Shown: positions 31,985 to 41,475 of the stretch, piece by piece
Numbering within the stretch: the stretch's first letter is position 1
Layout of the letters: each line of letters starts with the position of its first letter
NCBI GenBank assembly: GCA_017533325.1
Contig: JAFXIF010000050.1
Location: 1-44,014, forward strand
Direction of reading: 5' to 3'
DNA length: 44,014 nucleotides
Origin: Alphaproteobacteria bacterium
GTDB lineage: Bacteria; Pseudomonadota; Alphaproteobacteria; CAAHEQ01; UBA3637
Program-made: the position numbers and the translations under genes
Notes under the pieces: generated by a model
The model's database searches: none
Told to the model about the DNA's origin: nothing
Seen by the model: only the letters and a program-made list of their open reading frames with translations

Positions 31985-32299
31985 ATGATAAAACACTTTA
32001 TGAAAAAAGATGAAAAAGAAAAAAACAATCTTTCGTTTTCTGAAGAACTGTCACAAATTCTTTTTGATAAAGGCTTATATTTGATCTCAAAAAATTATCG
32101 CTTATATCTCAAACAAGAAAGAATTTATCAAAAAATTAAGGAAAATGCCTCTCAAAAACTTTCAAAAAAAGAATTGGATTTGTTTTTGGGAACTCTTAAA
32201 AAAAAGACTTTTCCCACTCATTCAAAAACCATTATTTTAAAAAAGAAAAAAAACTTTATTTCAATTTCAAAATCTATTCGGGTATATATTCATGAGTAA
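31985..32299 (+). CDS. Small basic protein upstream of mutL, unknown
   Basis: 104 aa, begins MIKHFMKKDEKEKNN and is rich in Lys/Leu/Ile, with about 25% lysine and a helical appearance (LYLKQERIYQKIKENASQK). The end FISISKSIRVYIHE is beta-like. No family is recognised. Its start lacks a good SD (AAGGCATCAA). The frame overlaps the mutL start by 8 bases, which supports its being translated and coupled to mutL. Codon use is as AT-rich as that of the neighbours. Confidence 0.6.
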   Translation: MIKHFMKKDEKEKNNLSFSEELSQILFDKGLYLISKNYRLYLKQERIYQKIKENASQKLSKKELDLFLGTLKKKTFPTHSKTIILKKKKNFISISKSIRVYIHE

Positions 32300-34178
32300 T
32301 TTGTCTATTCGTTTACTTCCGCAAAATTTAATCAATCAAATTGCAGCCGGTGAAGTTGTTGAACGGCCTTCTGCCGCTCTTAAGGAATTGATTGAAAATT
32401 CAATTGATGCCGGCAGCACCAGAATTGATATTAAAATTCAAGAAGGCGGAAAAACATACTTTTGTGTTACCGATAACGGTAAAGGAATGACAAAAAGTGA
32501 ATTGGAACTTTGCATTGAAAGACATGCCACAAGTAAACTCCCTGATGATGATTTGTTTCATATTTGCTTTTTAGGGTTCAGAGGCGAAGCTTTGCCATCC
32601 ATTGCTTCTGTTGCAAAACTTTCCATAACGAGCAGAACCAAAGAAATGGATGAGGCCTGGAAAATAAGTGTTGAAGGCGGAATAAAAAAAGATCTGGCAC
32701 CCGTTCCGGCCACTTATGGCACAACTGTTGAGGTCAGAGATTTATTTTTTGCCACCCCTGCCCGTTTAAAATTTTTAAAATCTGCTCAATCCGAAATGTT
32801 GAATATCAAAGATACGGTTAATCGTTTGGCAATGGCCTATCCGCAAATTCATTTTTCACTTTCTGATGAAAAAAGAACAATATTAAATTATACACCAGCG
32901 GCAACTCTTTTAACCAGAATCGCTCAAGTTATCGGTAAAGCTTTTGATGAAAACGCACTTGCGATTGAAGCTGATTATGAAGGGACAAAGTTAACCGGAT
33001 TTGTCGGATTGCCGACTTATACACGGTCAACCAGTCAAGATCAATATTTATTCGTTAACGGCCGATTTGTAAAAGATAAAGTTTTAATCGGAGCTATCAG
33101 AGGCGCTTTTCAAGGTTTAATCGGTCATGATACTCATCCGGTGTTGGCGCTTTTTCTTTCAGTTCCTCAACAAGAAGTCGATGTAAACGTTCATCCGGCT
33201 AAAACGGAGGTTCGTTTTGCAAATGCCCCAAAAATCAGAGGACTGCTTGTTTCTTCCATCCGAAATGTTTTAGCCGAAAACGGCCATAGAACAAGTTCAA
33301 CCATTGGCATTGGAGCGCTTGAAAAAAGCATTCCAGTTCCTTTTTCAACAAAATCCTCTTCCTTTTCTTTCAATAAACCGTCCTTTTTCAATCAGTCGCT
33401 TAAACAAGAAGAGATAATTGAAAATTTCAATACAAGTGATAATTCTTTTGGTTTACAAGAACCTCAACCTCATTCTTTTTCAGATTTGCCCTCTCAAAAA
33501 CAAGAATTCATAAACTTTTCAGAGCCGACTTTCAGTGTTAAATCTTATGAAGAAGAACATTTAGAGCAAGAAAATCAAATCTCGCCACAAACCGAAATCT
33601 TTCCCCCTCTTGGATTTGCCAAAGCGCAAATGCATGAAACCTATATTGTTTCACAAACAAAAGATAGTATTATCATTACAGATCAACATGCCGCTCATGA
33701 AAGATTAACTTATGAACGTTTAATTAAAAATCATGAATCTTTGCAATCTCAATTATTGCTGATTCCGGAAATCATTGATTTATCAGAAGATGAAGCCATT
33801 ATTCTTTTGGAACGAGCTGAAGAGTTAAAAACATTCGGATTTATTATTGAACCGTTCGGCGGGAACAGTATTGTTGTTCGCGAGATGCCTGCTTTATTAA
33901 ACAAAACAAACATTTCAAAGTTAATGGTTGATTTAGCCCAAACTTTAAAAGAATTTGAAGATACCGTTTTACTTAAAGATAAAATTAAAGATATTTGCGC
34001 CAGAATGGCTTGTCATGGGTCCATTCGTGCCGGAAGAAATTTAACCATTCCCGAAATGAATGCTCTTTTAAGACAAATGGAAGAATGCACAACTTCAGGT
34101 CAATGCATTCACGGACGTCCCACATATATTGAGTTAAAATTACCGGATGTTGAGCGACTTTTCGGCAGAAGTAAATAA
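32292..34178 (+). CDS. mutL: DNA mismatch repair protein MutL
   Basis: Mismatch repair ATPase and, by its C-terminal motif, a nicking endonuclease. The 628-aa protein has the GHKL ATPase motifs GEVVERPSAALKELIENSIDAG (about 20-41), VTDNGKGM, RHATSKL and GFRGEALPSIASV. It has VNVHPAKTEVRF (about 300) at the end of the N-terminal domain, then a variable linker. The C-terminal domain has DQHAAHERLTYE, which matches DQHA(X)2E(X)4E of endonuclease-active MutL, together with ACHGSIRAGR and CIHGRPTYIEL. It is thus the methyl-independent type rather than the E. coli type. Confidence 0.97.
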   Translation: MSNLSIRLLPQNLINQIAAGEVVERPSAALKELIENSIDAGSTRIDIKIQEGGKTYFCVTDNGKGMTKSELELCIERHATSKLPDDDLFHICFLGFRGEALPSIASVAKLSITSRTKEMDEAWKISVEGGIKKDLAPVPATYGTTVEVRDLFFATPARLKFLKSAQSEMLNIKDTVNRLAMAYPQIHFSLSDEKRTILNYTPAATLLTRIAQVIGKAFDENALAIEADYEGTKLTGFVGLPTYTRSTSQDQYLFVNGRFVKDKVLIGAIRGAFQGLIGHDTHPVLALFLSVPQQEVDVNVHPAKTEVRFANAPKIRGLLVSSIRNVLAENGHRTSSTIGIGALEKSIPVPFSTKSSSFSFNKPSFFNQSLKQEEIIENFNTSDNSFGLQEPQPHSFSDLPSQKQEFINFSEPTFSVKSYEEEHLEQENQISPQTEIFPPLGFAKAQMHETYIVSQTKDSIIITDQHAAHERLTYERLIKNHESLQSQLLLIPEIIDLSEDEAIILLERAEELKTFGFIIEPFGGNSIVVREMPALLNKTNISKLMVDLAQTLKEFEDTVLLKDKIKDICARMACHGSIRAGRNLTIPEMNALLRQMEECTTSGQCIHGRPTYIELKLPDVERLFGRSK

Positions 34179-34233
34179 AAAAATAACGAAATACTTTTTT
34201 ATGACAATTTCAAGGGAAAAAAGAGTTTTATAC

Positions 34234-34262
34234 TAGACAATTTTTTTTATTTCGTGTATAAA
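34234..34262 (+). promoter_or_regulatory. Promoter of nifJ
   Basis: TAGACA (34234-34239) and TATAAA (34257-34262) are separated by 17 bases, a near-consensus sigma-70 arrangement in the 122-base mutL-nifJ gap. The expected transcription start is near 34269. The SD AAAGGAA lies 6 bases before ATG. Confidence 0.7.
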
Positions 34263-34300
34263 AAATTCATTAAAAAATTTTTTGGCCGAAAGGAATAAAA

Positions 34301-37300
34301 ATGTCTGAAAAACAAATTAAAATGGTTGATGCTAATGAAGCAGCCGCTTTGGTTGCCCATAAGTTAAACGAAGTTTCCATTATTTATCCGATTACCCCCT
34401 CTTCACCAATGGGTGAATGGTCTGATGCTTGGGCAAGTGCCGGTGTGAAAAATATTTGGGGAAAAGTTCCGGATGTTTTGGAAATGCAATCAGAAGCCGG
34501 GGCAATCGGCGCTGTTCACGGTTCTTTACAAGCAGGATCTATGACAACAACTTATACAGCTTCACAAGGGTTGTTGTTAATGATTCCGAATATGTATAAA
34601 ATCGCAGGAGAACTAACTCCTTTTGTTATGCATGTTGCAGCCAGAACCATTGCCGGTCACGCTCTTTCCATTTTCGGCGATCATTCAGATGTGATGTCTT
34701 GCAGACAAACAGGTTTTGCCATGTTGGCTTCTAATTGTGTTCAAGAAGCTCAAGATATGGCTGCCATTGCCCAAATGTCAACTTTCCTTTCCAGAATTCC
34801 GTTCATTCACTTTTTTGACGGATTCAGAACCAGTCATGAAATCAATAAAATTGAGCTTTTATCAGATGATGATTTAAAAGAATTGATGAAAGATATTCCG
34901 ACTGATTTTATGAGCAAAAACGCTTTAAAACCTGAAAGTCCGAAAATTAAGGGAACAGCGCAAAATCCAGATGTTTTCTTCCAAATCAAAGAAGCTGCCA
35001 ATAAGTATTATAATAACTGCCCTTCAATTGTTAAAAAAGCAATGGAAAAATTTGCCTCTGTAACAGGCAGAAGCTATAACCTTGTTGAATATAAAGGGGC
35101 GCAGGATGCAACACAAGTTGTTGTTGCTATTGGCTCAAGTGTGGAAACATTGGAAGAAATCGCCAAAGTTTTAAATCAAAGCGGTGCAAAAACAGGCGTT
35201 ATCGGCATTCGTTTATATCGTCCCTTCCCTAAAGAAGACTTTTTAAATGCTTTACCTAAAAGTGTTCAATATATTAATGTGTTAGACAGAACAAAAGAAT
35301 CCGGTTCCGTTGGAGAACCACTCTATTTGGATGTTGTTTCAACATTGGCTGAAGGTGTTGCAAACGGCAAATTAACTTCCATGCCAAAAGTTTTGGGTGG
35401 GCGGTATGGACTGTCTTCTAAAGAATTTACGCCGGCAATGGCAAAAGCGGTTTTTACAAATCAAACCAAACCTCATTTTACAGTTGGGATTCAAGATGAT
35501 GTGACAAATTTGTCTTTAGACTATGATGCCAACTTTGATATTGAATCAGAAGAGGTTTCCCGTTGCATTTTTGTTGGTCTTGGATCGGATGGAACAGTCG
35601 GAGCCAATAAAAATTCAATTAAAATTATTGCAGACGGAGATGATTATTTCGGACAAGCCTATTTCGTTTATGACTCAAAAAAATCAGGCGGTATGACAAC
35701 TTCTCATTTAAGATTTTCAAAAAAACCGATTAAAGCGCCTTATTTGATTCAAAAAGCAAGTTTTGTTGCTTGTCATCATATCCCGTTTTTATTTAAAACT
35801 GATGTGTTAACTTATGCCAGTAATAATGCGGTCTTTTTGATTAATACCAGTGAGAAAAAAGAAAATGTTTGGGCCTCTCTTCCAAGAGAAGTTCAACAAG
35901 AAATTATTGATAAAAACATCAAATTATATGCCATTGATGCGGTTGATGTTGCTTTAAAAACCGGTATGGGACGAAGAATTAACACGATTATGCAAACTTG
36001 TTTCTTTGCTATTTCCGGTGTTTTACCAAAAGAAGAAGCCATTCAAAAAATTAAAAAAGCCGTTCAAAAAACTTATGCCCGTAAAGGTCAGGAAATTATT
36101 GATGCTAATATTAAGGCTATTGACGCTTCTTTAGAACATTTACATGAAATTGAAATCGGCAAAGCCGATTCCTCTCTTTCAAGACAACCGGGAATCCCTT
36201 CAACTGCCCCCCAATTGTTACAAGAAGTAACCGGAAAAATTATTGAAGGCAGAGGCGATCAATTACCGGTCAGCAAATTAGAGTGGACAGCTGACGGGAC
36301 ATGGCCGACCGATACGGCAAAATATGAAAAAAGACGTATTGCAACACAAATTCCCGTTTGGGATCCGAGTATTTGTATTCAATGCGGAAAATGTGTCAGC
36401 GTTTGCCCTCATGCGGCAATCAGAGCCAAAACTGCAACCGTCGAGCAACTTAAAAATGCACCGGCAACTTTAAAAACAGCCGATTACAAAGGTAAAGAAT
36501 TTTTGGGTGAAAAATTCATTTTACAAGTTGCTCCGGAAGATTGCACGGGATGTAGTATTTGCACCAGTGCCTGTCCGGTAAAAGATAAGTTAAATCCGGA
36601 TAAAAAAGCCATTATGATGGAGCCGATTGATGCGCATTTAGAGGACGAAATTAAAAACTTTGAGTTCTTTATGTCTTTGCCGGATCCGGACAGAACCAAA
36701 TTAAATCCGAAACTCATCAAGTCATTGGCTTTAATGCGTCCGCTTTTTGAATTTTCAGGTGCGTGTGCCGGCTGTGGTGAAACGCCTTATGTTAAAATGA
36801 TGACCCAATTGTTTGGTGACAGATTAATTGTTGCCAATGCCACCGGTTGTTCTTCAATTTACAGCGGTAATTTACCGACAACGCCTTATGCTAAAAATAA
36901 TAACGGCTTCGGTCCTGCTTGGGCAAACTCTTTATTCGAAGATAATGCTGAATTCGGATTAGGCATCAGAGCCAGCGTTGATTCAAAACAAGAATTTTCT
37001 TTACAACTGTTAAAAGAAATGACCGTTGAAGTTGGAGAAACATTGGTTGACAGTATCATCAATGCTGACCAATCAACAGAAACAGGTATCCAAGAGCAAC
37101 GGTTGCGCGTGAAAGAATTAAAAGAAAAATTAGAACGTATTTTAACACCAAAAGCAAAATTATTACTCGACAATGCCGACTATTTGGTTAAAAAATCCGT
37201 TTGGATTTTAGGCGGTGACGGTTGGGCCTATGACATCGGATACGGCGGTCTTGATCATGTGTTATATAGCGGTAAAAACGTTAATATCATGGTGATGGAT

Positions 37301-37840
37301 ACAAACGTTTATTCCAATACCGGCGGTCAAAGATCCAAAGCCACCCCGATCGGTGCTTCAGCAAAATTCGCCATTGCCGGCTCAGAACTTCCACGTAAAG
37401 ACTTGGGAATGATTGCAGCTTCCAGCGGTGGTGTATATGTGGCAAGTATTTCGCTTGGGGCAAAAGACATGCATACCTTGCAAGTTTTAAATGAAGCTGA
37501 AAGTTTTAACGGCCCATCCCTTATCATTGCATACAGTCACTGTATTTCTCATGGCTATGATATTGGCAAAGAAGGTCTTGAGCATCAAAAACTTGCTGTT
37601 GAAACCGGTCTCTGGCCACTTTATCGCTTTGATCCGAGAAGAGCTGAACAAGGATTAAATCCATTCCAATTAGACAGTAAAATAACAAAACCTGTCAGCG
37701 AATTTATGGCTTTGGAATCAAGATTTAAAGCTGTTAAACAAACCAATGCACCTCATTATGAAGAATTGGTTTTAAAAGCACAAAAACAAATTGACCAGCG
37801 TTTTAAACTTTATGAACGATTAGCAAAAGCTGAAGATTAA
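34301..37840 (+). CDS. nifJ: Pyruvate:ferredoxin/flavodoxin oxidoreductase
   Basis: Single-chain homodimer that oxidises pyruvate and CoA to acetyl-CoA and CO2 and passes electrons to ferredoxin or flavodoxin. The 1179-aa protein is full length. Domains in order: pyrimidine-binding domain I (YPITPSSPMGEWSDAW), domain II, domain III, EKR region, a bacterial-type ferredoxin domain with CIQCGKCVSVCPHAA and CTGCSICTSACPVKDK, and the TPP domain with CAGCGETPY (proximal cluster Cys), GGDGWAYDIGYGGLDHVL and TNVYSNTGGQRSKATP. The enzyme is oxygen-sensitive, so it indicates anaerobic or microaerobic growth. It is monocistronic with its own promoter and terminator. Confidence 0.97.
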   Translation: MSEKQIKMVDANEAAALVAHKLNEVSIIYPITPSSPMGEWSDAWASAGVKNIWGKVPDVLEMQSEAGAIGAVHGSLQAGSMTTTYTASQGLLLMIPNMYKIAGELTPFVMHVAARTIAGHALSIFGDHSDVMSCRQTGFAMLASNCVQEAQDMAAIAQMSTFLSRIPFIHFFDGFRTSHEINKIELLSDDDLKELMKDIPTDFMSKNALKPESPKIKGTAQNPDVFFQIKEAANKYYNNCPSIVKKAMEKFASVTGRSYNLVEYKGAQDATQVVVAIGSSVETLEEIAKVLNQSGAKTGVIGIRLYRPFPKEDFLNALPKSVQYINVLDRTKESGSVGEPLYLDVVSTLAEGVANGKLTSMPKVLGGRYGLSSKEFTPAMAKAVFTNQTKPHFTVGIQDDVTNLSLDYDANFDIESEEVSRCIFVGLGSDGTVGANKNSIKIIADGDDYFGQAYFVYDSKKSGGMTTSHLRFSKKPIKAPYLIQKASFVACHHIPFLFKTDVLTYASNNAVFLINTSEKKENVWASLPREVQQEIIDKNIKLYAIDAVDVALKTGMGRRINTIMQTCFFAISGVLPKEEAIQKIKKAVQKTYARKGQEIIDANIKAIDASLEHLHEIEIGKADSSLSRQPGIPSTAPQLLQEVTGKIIEGRGDQLPVSKLEWTADGTWPTDTAKYEKRRIATQIPVWDPSICIQCGKCVSVCPHAAIRAKTATVEQLKNAPATLKTADYKGKEFLGEKFILQVAPEDCTGCSICTSACPVKDKLNPDKKAIMMEPIDAHLEDEIKNFEFFMSLPDPDRTKLNPKLIKSLALMRPLFEFSGACAGCGETPYVKMMTQLFGDRLIVANATGCSSIYSGNLPTTPYAKNNNGFGPAWANSLFEDNAEFGLGIRASVDSKQEFSLQLLKEMTVEVGETLVDSIINADQSTETGIQEQRLRVKELKEKLERILTPKAKLLLDNADYLVKKSVWILGGDGWAYDIGYGGLDHVLYSGKNVNIMVMDTNVYSNTGGQRSKATPIGASAKFAIAGSELPRKDLGMIAASSGGVYVASISLGAKDMHTLQVLNEAESFNGPSLIIAYSHCISHGYDIGKEGLEHQKLAVETGLWPLYRFDPRRAEQGLNPFQLDSKITKPVSEFMALESRFKAVKQTNAPHYEELVLKAQKQIDQRFKLYERLAKAED

Positions 37841-37865
37841 TGTTTAAATCGATTGGTTAACTTTA

Positions 37866-37902
37866 AAATACCTCCTTAGATAAAAATAAGGAGGTATTTT
37901 TA
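37866..37902 (+). terminator. Rho-independent terminator of nifJ
   Basis: AAATACCTCCTTA (37866-37878) pairs perfectly with TAAGGAGGTATTT (37887-37899), followed by TT. Its symmetric A/T flanks could also serve secF arriving from the right. Confidence 0.88.
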
Positions 37903-37981
37903 TAATGGTTTATATAAAAAAAATACCCCCCAAAAATTCTCACAAGAACCTTCGAGGGATATCTTATTAAAAAAACAGATA

Positions 37982-38905
37982 TTATTCTTTTGGTTTGTAA
38001 GCACCGGCCGATTCATCACCCAAAACTTTGATATCAAAATATCTGAGCAATGGAACGGCAACGAAAATGGAAGCAAATGTTCCAAAAAGAATTCCAAAGA
38101 ATAATGAAAGAGAAAAACCTCTTAAGGTTGTTCCACCCATCACAAGTAAAACAAAAATCATCACCAATGTTGAAATACCTGTTAAAATGGTTCTGGATAA
38201 TGTTTCATTAATCCCTTGGTTTAAAATTGCATCTGTTGATTTAGCGCGATGTTTTTTCAAATTTTCGCGGACGCGGTCATAAGTTACAATTGTGTCATTA
38301 CAAGCATACCCTGCTAAAGAAAGGACGCCGGCAACAACAACCATATCAAATTCCCAATAAAATGAGGAAAATAATCCAAGAACAACAACCAATGTGAAGG
38401 CTAATGAGACCAAACACCCGATTGCAAACGGCCATTCAAATCTGAACCAAATATAAACAGCAATTGCCAAAAGAACCAAAATTGAGGCTAACAAGCTATT
38501 TTTCTTTAATTCTTCACCGATGGTCGGACCAATAACTTCAACGCGGTCATAATTAAAATCCGCTCCTAAGACAGATTTGATATGGTCAACAACATTAGCT
38601 CCTGTTTGACCTTTATCCGGTTGCGCCTGAATAAGGAAAATATTTCCTTCAAGACCGGCAGATTGAATGGATAAATCTTTTAATCCGTTTAAATCTTGTC
38701 TTAATTTTGAAATATCAACCGATTTTTGTGTTGAAACCTCAACCAAAATACCGCCTTGAAAATCAATACCGAAATTTAACCCTCTGACACAAAAAGATGT
38801 GATACTGGCTAAAACCAACATAATGGCAATCGAAAATCCGATTTTTCTGATTTTCATAAAATCAAAATTATAATCTCTTTTTCTAAATAATTTTTTTAAC
38901 ATCAT
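37982..38905 (-). CDS. secF: Protein translocase subunit SecF
   Basis: Inner-membrane partner of SecD that uses the proton gradient to pull exported proteins. The 307-aa protein has the family pattern: TM1 (about 20-40), LNFGIDFQGGILVEV, a periplasmic loop, GPTIGEELKKNSLLASILVLLAIAVYIWFRFEW, AGYACNDTIVTYDRVRE (the DTIVxYDRVRE SecF signature) and the final TM pair. Two in-frame ATGs occur at the start; GAGG is better spaced for the second (38902). It lies 7 bases after secD. Confidence 0.96.
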   Translation of the reverse strand: MMLKKLFRKRDYNFDFMKIRKIGFSIAIMLVLASITSFCVRGLNFGIDFQGGILVEVSTQKSVDISKLRQDLNGLKDLSIQSAGLEGNIFLIQAQPDKGQTGANVVDHIKSVLGADFNYDRVEVIGPTIGEELKKNSLLASILVLLAIAVYIWFRFEWPFAIGCLVSLAFTLVVVLGLFSSFYWEFDMVVVAGVLSLAGYACNDTIVTYDRVRENLKKHRAKSTDAILNQGINETLSRTILTGISTLVMIFVLLVMGGTTLRGFSLSLFFGILFGTFASIFVAVPLLRYFDIKVLGDESAGAYKPKE

Positions 38906-38912
38906 AAGCCTC

Positions 38913-40481
38913 TTATATATTAATTGTTTTTGGCTTTTTAATCATATACCAAACCATAAAAATAACTTTATTGACAACGATTGCAGCATACATTGTTGTT
39001 GCTAACCCAAGTCCCAATGTGATCCCGAAACCGCGAACGGATCCGGACCCTAACATAAAGAGGAAAAGAGCTGCAAAAAGCGTTGTTAACTGACCGTCAA
39101 AAATAGCAGAGAAAGACCCTTCAAAGCCTCTTTTAATAACTTCTTGTGGATTTTTAAGGCCTTTATGAATTTCTTCTTTCATGCGTTCCATGATAAGAAT
39201 GTTTGCATCAACGGCCATAGCCAATGTTAAAGCAATCCCGGCAACCCCCGGTAATGTTAACGTTGCATTTAAAACACTTAAAAGGGCTAATAACAATATT
39301 CCGTTAACCAATAAAGTGATGTCGGCAATAATACCAAAAGGACCGTAAACAATTAACATAAAAACAAAGATAAAGGCTAAACCGATTAAACAGGCTCCCG
39401 TTCCGGCTTTAATTGAATCTTCGCCCAATCCCGGACCAACAACGCGTTCTTCGGCCACAACAAGTGGTGCAGGTAAAGCCCCTGCTCTTAACATTAATGC
39501 TAAATCATTCGCTGCTTGCATGGTAAAGTTTCCGGTGATAATTCCTTGTCCACCTGTAATCGGCGTATTGATTGTCGGCGCACTTAACACTTTGCCATCT
39601 AAAACAATAGCTAATCTTCGACCGACATTTTCGCGGGTGACATTTGCAAATTCTTTTGCACCGGCAGCTTTAAAGCTGAAAGAAACAGCAGGAGCACCAT
39701 TTTCATCATAGCTTCCTTTAGCCCCATCTAATTGGGACCCACTGACAACAACCCGTCTTTTCAAAACAATATAGCCTGTTTCATCACCGCTGACCAACAT
39801 GGAATCCGGTGACAATTTGCCCATTTGAGCGGCTTGAACGGAAGTTTCTTCATCCACTAAATGAAAAGTCATTTTTGCTGTTTTACCTAATAATGCCTTG
39901 ATTTCTGAAGGGTCTTGAACCCCAGGCAATTGAATCACAATTCTGTTTAACCCTTGTTGTTGAATTTGCGGTTCTTTTGTCCCAAGTTCATCAATACGTC
40001 TGCGAACAATTTCAACCGATTGTTCAACTGCTTTTCGTTGCATTTCTTCAATTGCTTTTTCCGTATATGAAACTTTAAGCAAATTCTCTTCTGATTCAAT
40101 GGTTAATAAAGACGGTTCAATTTTTCGGATAACTTCTTTGGCACTCATCAAATCACCGGCATTTAAAATGCGAACAGTCATTTGTCCGTCTACAACATTT
40201 AATCCGGAAAATCTGATTTTGGCTTTACGTAAATCAGAGCGGGATAAATCAGAAAGTGTTATCAATCTTTCTTTTAAAAGATCCTGAGTGTCCACTTCCA
40301 TTAATAAATATGATCCCCCTTGCAAATCAAGACCCAATGTAATGGGTTTAAACCAACTTTGAACTGATTTTGGCAAACTTTTAAGAGTTGTTGGTGAAAG
40401 AAATGTCGGTACCGAAAATAAAATACCTAAAAATATGGTAAAAGCAACAACACCTATTTTTAATTTAGAATATCCAAACAT
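38913..40481 (-). CDS. secD: Protein translocase subunit SecD
   Basis: Inner-membrane, RND-type component of the Sec accessory complex. The 522-aa protein contains LGLDLQGGSYLLMEVDT after TM1, the P1 domain with RRRIDELGTKEPQIQQQG and RIVIQLPGVQDP, APTINTPITGGQGIITGNF and the TM block with AVDANILIMERMKEE (the D/R pair) and RGFGITLGLGLATTMYAA. Order yajC-secD-secF on one strand forms the standard operon. Confidence 0.97.
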   Translation of the reverse strand: MFGYSKLKIGVVAFTIFLGILFSVPTFLSPTTLKSLPKSVQSWFKPITLGLDLQGGSYLLMEVDTQDLLKERLITLSDLSRSDLRKAKIRFSGLNVVDGQMTVRILNAGDLMSAKEVIRKIEPSLLTIESEENLLKVSYTEKAIEEMQRKAVEQSVEIVRRRIDELGTKEPQIQQQGLNRIVIQLPGVQDPSEIKALLGKTAKMTFHLVDEETSVQAAQMGKLSPDSMLVSGDETGYIVLKRRVVVSGSQLDGAKGSYDENGAPAVSFSFKAAGAKEFANVTRENVGRRLAIVLDGKVLSAPTINTPITGGQGIITGNFTMQAANDLALMLRAGALPAPLVVAEERVVGPGLGEDSIKAGTGACLIGLAFIFVFMLIVYGPFGIIADITLLVNGILLLALLSVLNATLTLPGVAGIALTLAMAVDANILIMERMKEEIHKGLKNPQEVIKRGFEGSFSAIFDGQLTTLFAALFLFMLGSGSVRGFGITLGLGLATTMYAAIVVNKVIFMVWYMIKKPKTINI

Positions 40482-40493
40482 CTTGCTTCCTTT

Positions 40494-40823
40494 TTATTTT
40501 TTTTCATCTAAAACTTGAGAAATATAAGCTTTAACAACGGTTATTTCGACATTCTTCGAAATTTCGATTTTAACCTTATCTTCTTCAATTGTTGTAACCG
40601 AACCGATAATGCCTCCCACAATAACTTTTGTTCCTTTTTTAATGCTGTTTAACGCCTTTTCATGTTCTTTAAAACGTTTTTGTTGCGGACGGATAAGCAA
40701 TAAGTAAAGCACCAAAAAAACAAGGGCGATTTGTAATAAGAGCTGAATCCAATCTCCCCCACCCGGTGCGTTTTGAGCCATCGAGTCAACCGTTGTGGCA
40801 AATGCATTTGAAATAAACATCAT
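40494..40823 (-). CDS. yajC: Preprotein translocase subunit YajC
   Basis: 109-aa inner-membrane protein of the SecDF-YajC complex. One membrane helix (WIQLLLQIALVFLVLYLLLI, about 25-45) is followed by the family signature RPQQKRFKEHEKALNSIKKGTKVIVGGIIGSVTTIEEDKVKIEI. It heads the yajC-secD-secF operon, 12 bases before secD, and is divergent from dut with a 151-base gap. Confidence 0.96.
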   Translation of the reverse strand: MMFISNAFATTVDSMAQNAPGGGDWIQLLLQIALVFLVLYLLLIRPQQKRFKEHEKALNSIKKGTKVIVGGIIGSVTTIEEDKVKIEISKNVEITVVKAYISQVLDEKK

Positions 40824-40908
40824 TATATCTCCTTTTCATATTAAAAAATATAAAACTTACTATATAGATTTCTTTGAAAAAATCAATCCTTTTTTATTGT
40901 TTTTTTAT

Positions 40909-40937
40909 TTGACAAAGAAAAATTTGTTCTTTAGATT
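40909..40937 (+). promoter_or_regulatory. Promoter of dut
   Basis: Perfect -35 TTGACA (40909-40914), 17-base spacer and -10 TAGATT (40932-40937; 4 of 6). The expected start is about 30 bases before the dut ATG. Confidence 0.65.
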
Positions 40938-40974
40938 TAAGCCCTGTTATAAATTCGCGAAAAAAGGAAAAAAT

Positions 40975-41445
40975 ATGTTTAAAATAAAAATTGAATATCT
41001 ACCCTCATATCATAAGGAATGGGAAAAACTTTCTTATAAACATCCCGGTGATTCCGGATTTGATTTAAGAGCAGCCATTGAAGAACCGATTACTCTTCAA
41101 CCCAATGAATTTAAGCTTATTTCCTGCGGAATTAAAATGGAAATGATCCCTGAAAATGATATGGGCTTCAATTATGAATTGCAAATCAGACCGCGCTCCG
41201 GATTGGCTGCAAAACACGGCATCGGCATTATTAATTCGCCGGGGACGGTTGACTTTTTTTATCGAGGAGAAATTAAAACCCCTCTTATTAATTTAAGCGA
41301 TAAACCTTTTACAATTAACCCTGGAGAACGTATCGCTCAAGCCGTTATTTGTCCGGTTATTCAAGCAAAGATTGAAGAAACGGAAAATATTGATGAAAAT
41401 ACAGATAGAGGCAGTGGCGGTTTCGGCTCAACCGGTAAGATTTAA
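40975..41445 (+). CDS. dut: dUTP diphosphatase
   Basis: Hydrolyses dUTP to dUMP, keeping uracil out of DNA and supplying dTMP synthesis (tmk is also in this window). The reading frame is open from 40795, but AAAAAAGGAAA lies just before the ATG at 40975 and homology begins there (156 aa). The five trimeric-dUTPase motifs are visible: HPGDSGFDLRA, RPRSGLAAKHGI, GTVDFFYRGEIKTPLIN, GERIAQAVICPV and RGSGGFGSTGK at the C-terminus. The upstream extension (MANAFEI... ) is the reverse strand of the yajC start and its leader and is not used. Confidence 0.96.
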   Translation: MFKIKIEYLPSYHKEWEKLSYKHPGDSGFDLRAAIEEPITLQPNEFKLISCGIKMEMIPENDMGFNYELQIRPRSGLAAKHGIGIINSPGTVDFFYRGEIKTPLINLSDKPFTINPGERIAQAVICPVIQAKIEETENIDENTDRGSGGFGSTGKI

Positions 41446-41475
41446 AAAAAATCCGCCGTTTGGCGGATTTTTTTT
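41444..41475. terminator. Bidirectional terminator between dut and the M50 protease gene
   Basis: AAAAAAAATCCGCC (41444-41457) pairs perfectly with GGCGGATTTTTTTT (41462-41475) around GTTT. It sits at the convergent ends of dut and the peptidase gene, overlapping the protease stop codon, and has A/T tracts for both directions. Confidence 0.92.

Noticed and set aside
40795-40974. N-terminal 60-residue extension of the dUTPase frame
   Set aside because: It is antisense to the start of yajC and covers the dut promoter; the ATG at 40975 has an SD and begins the family homology.
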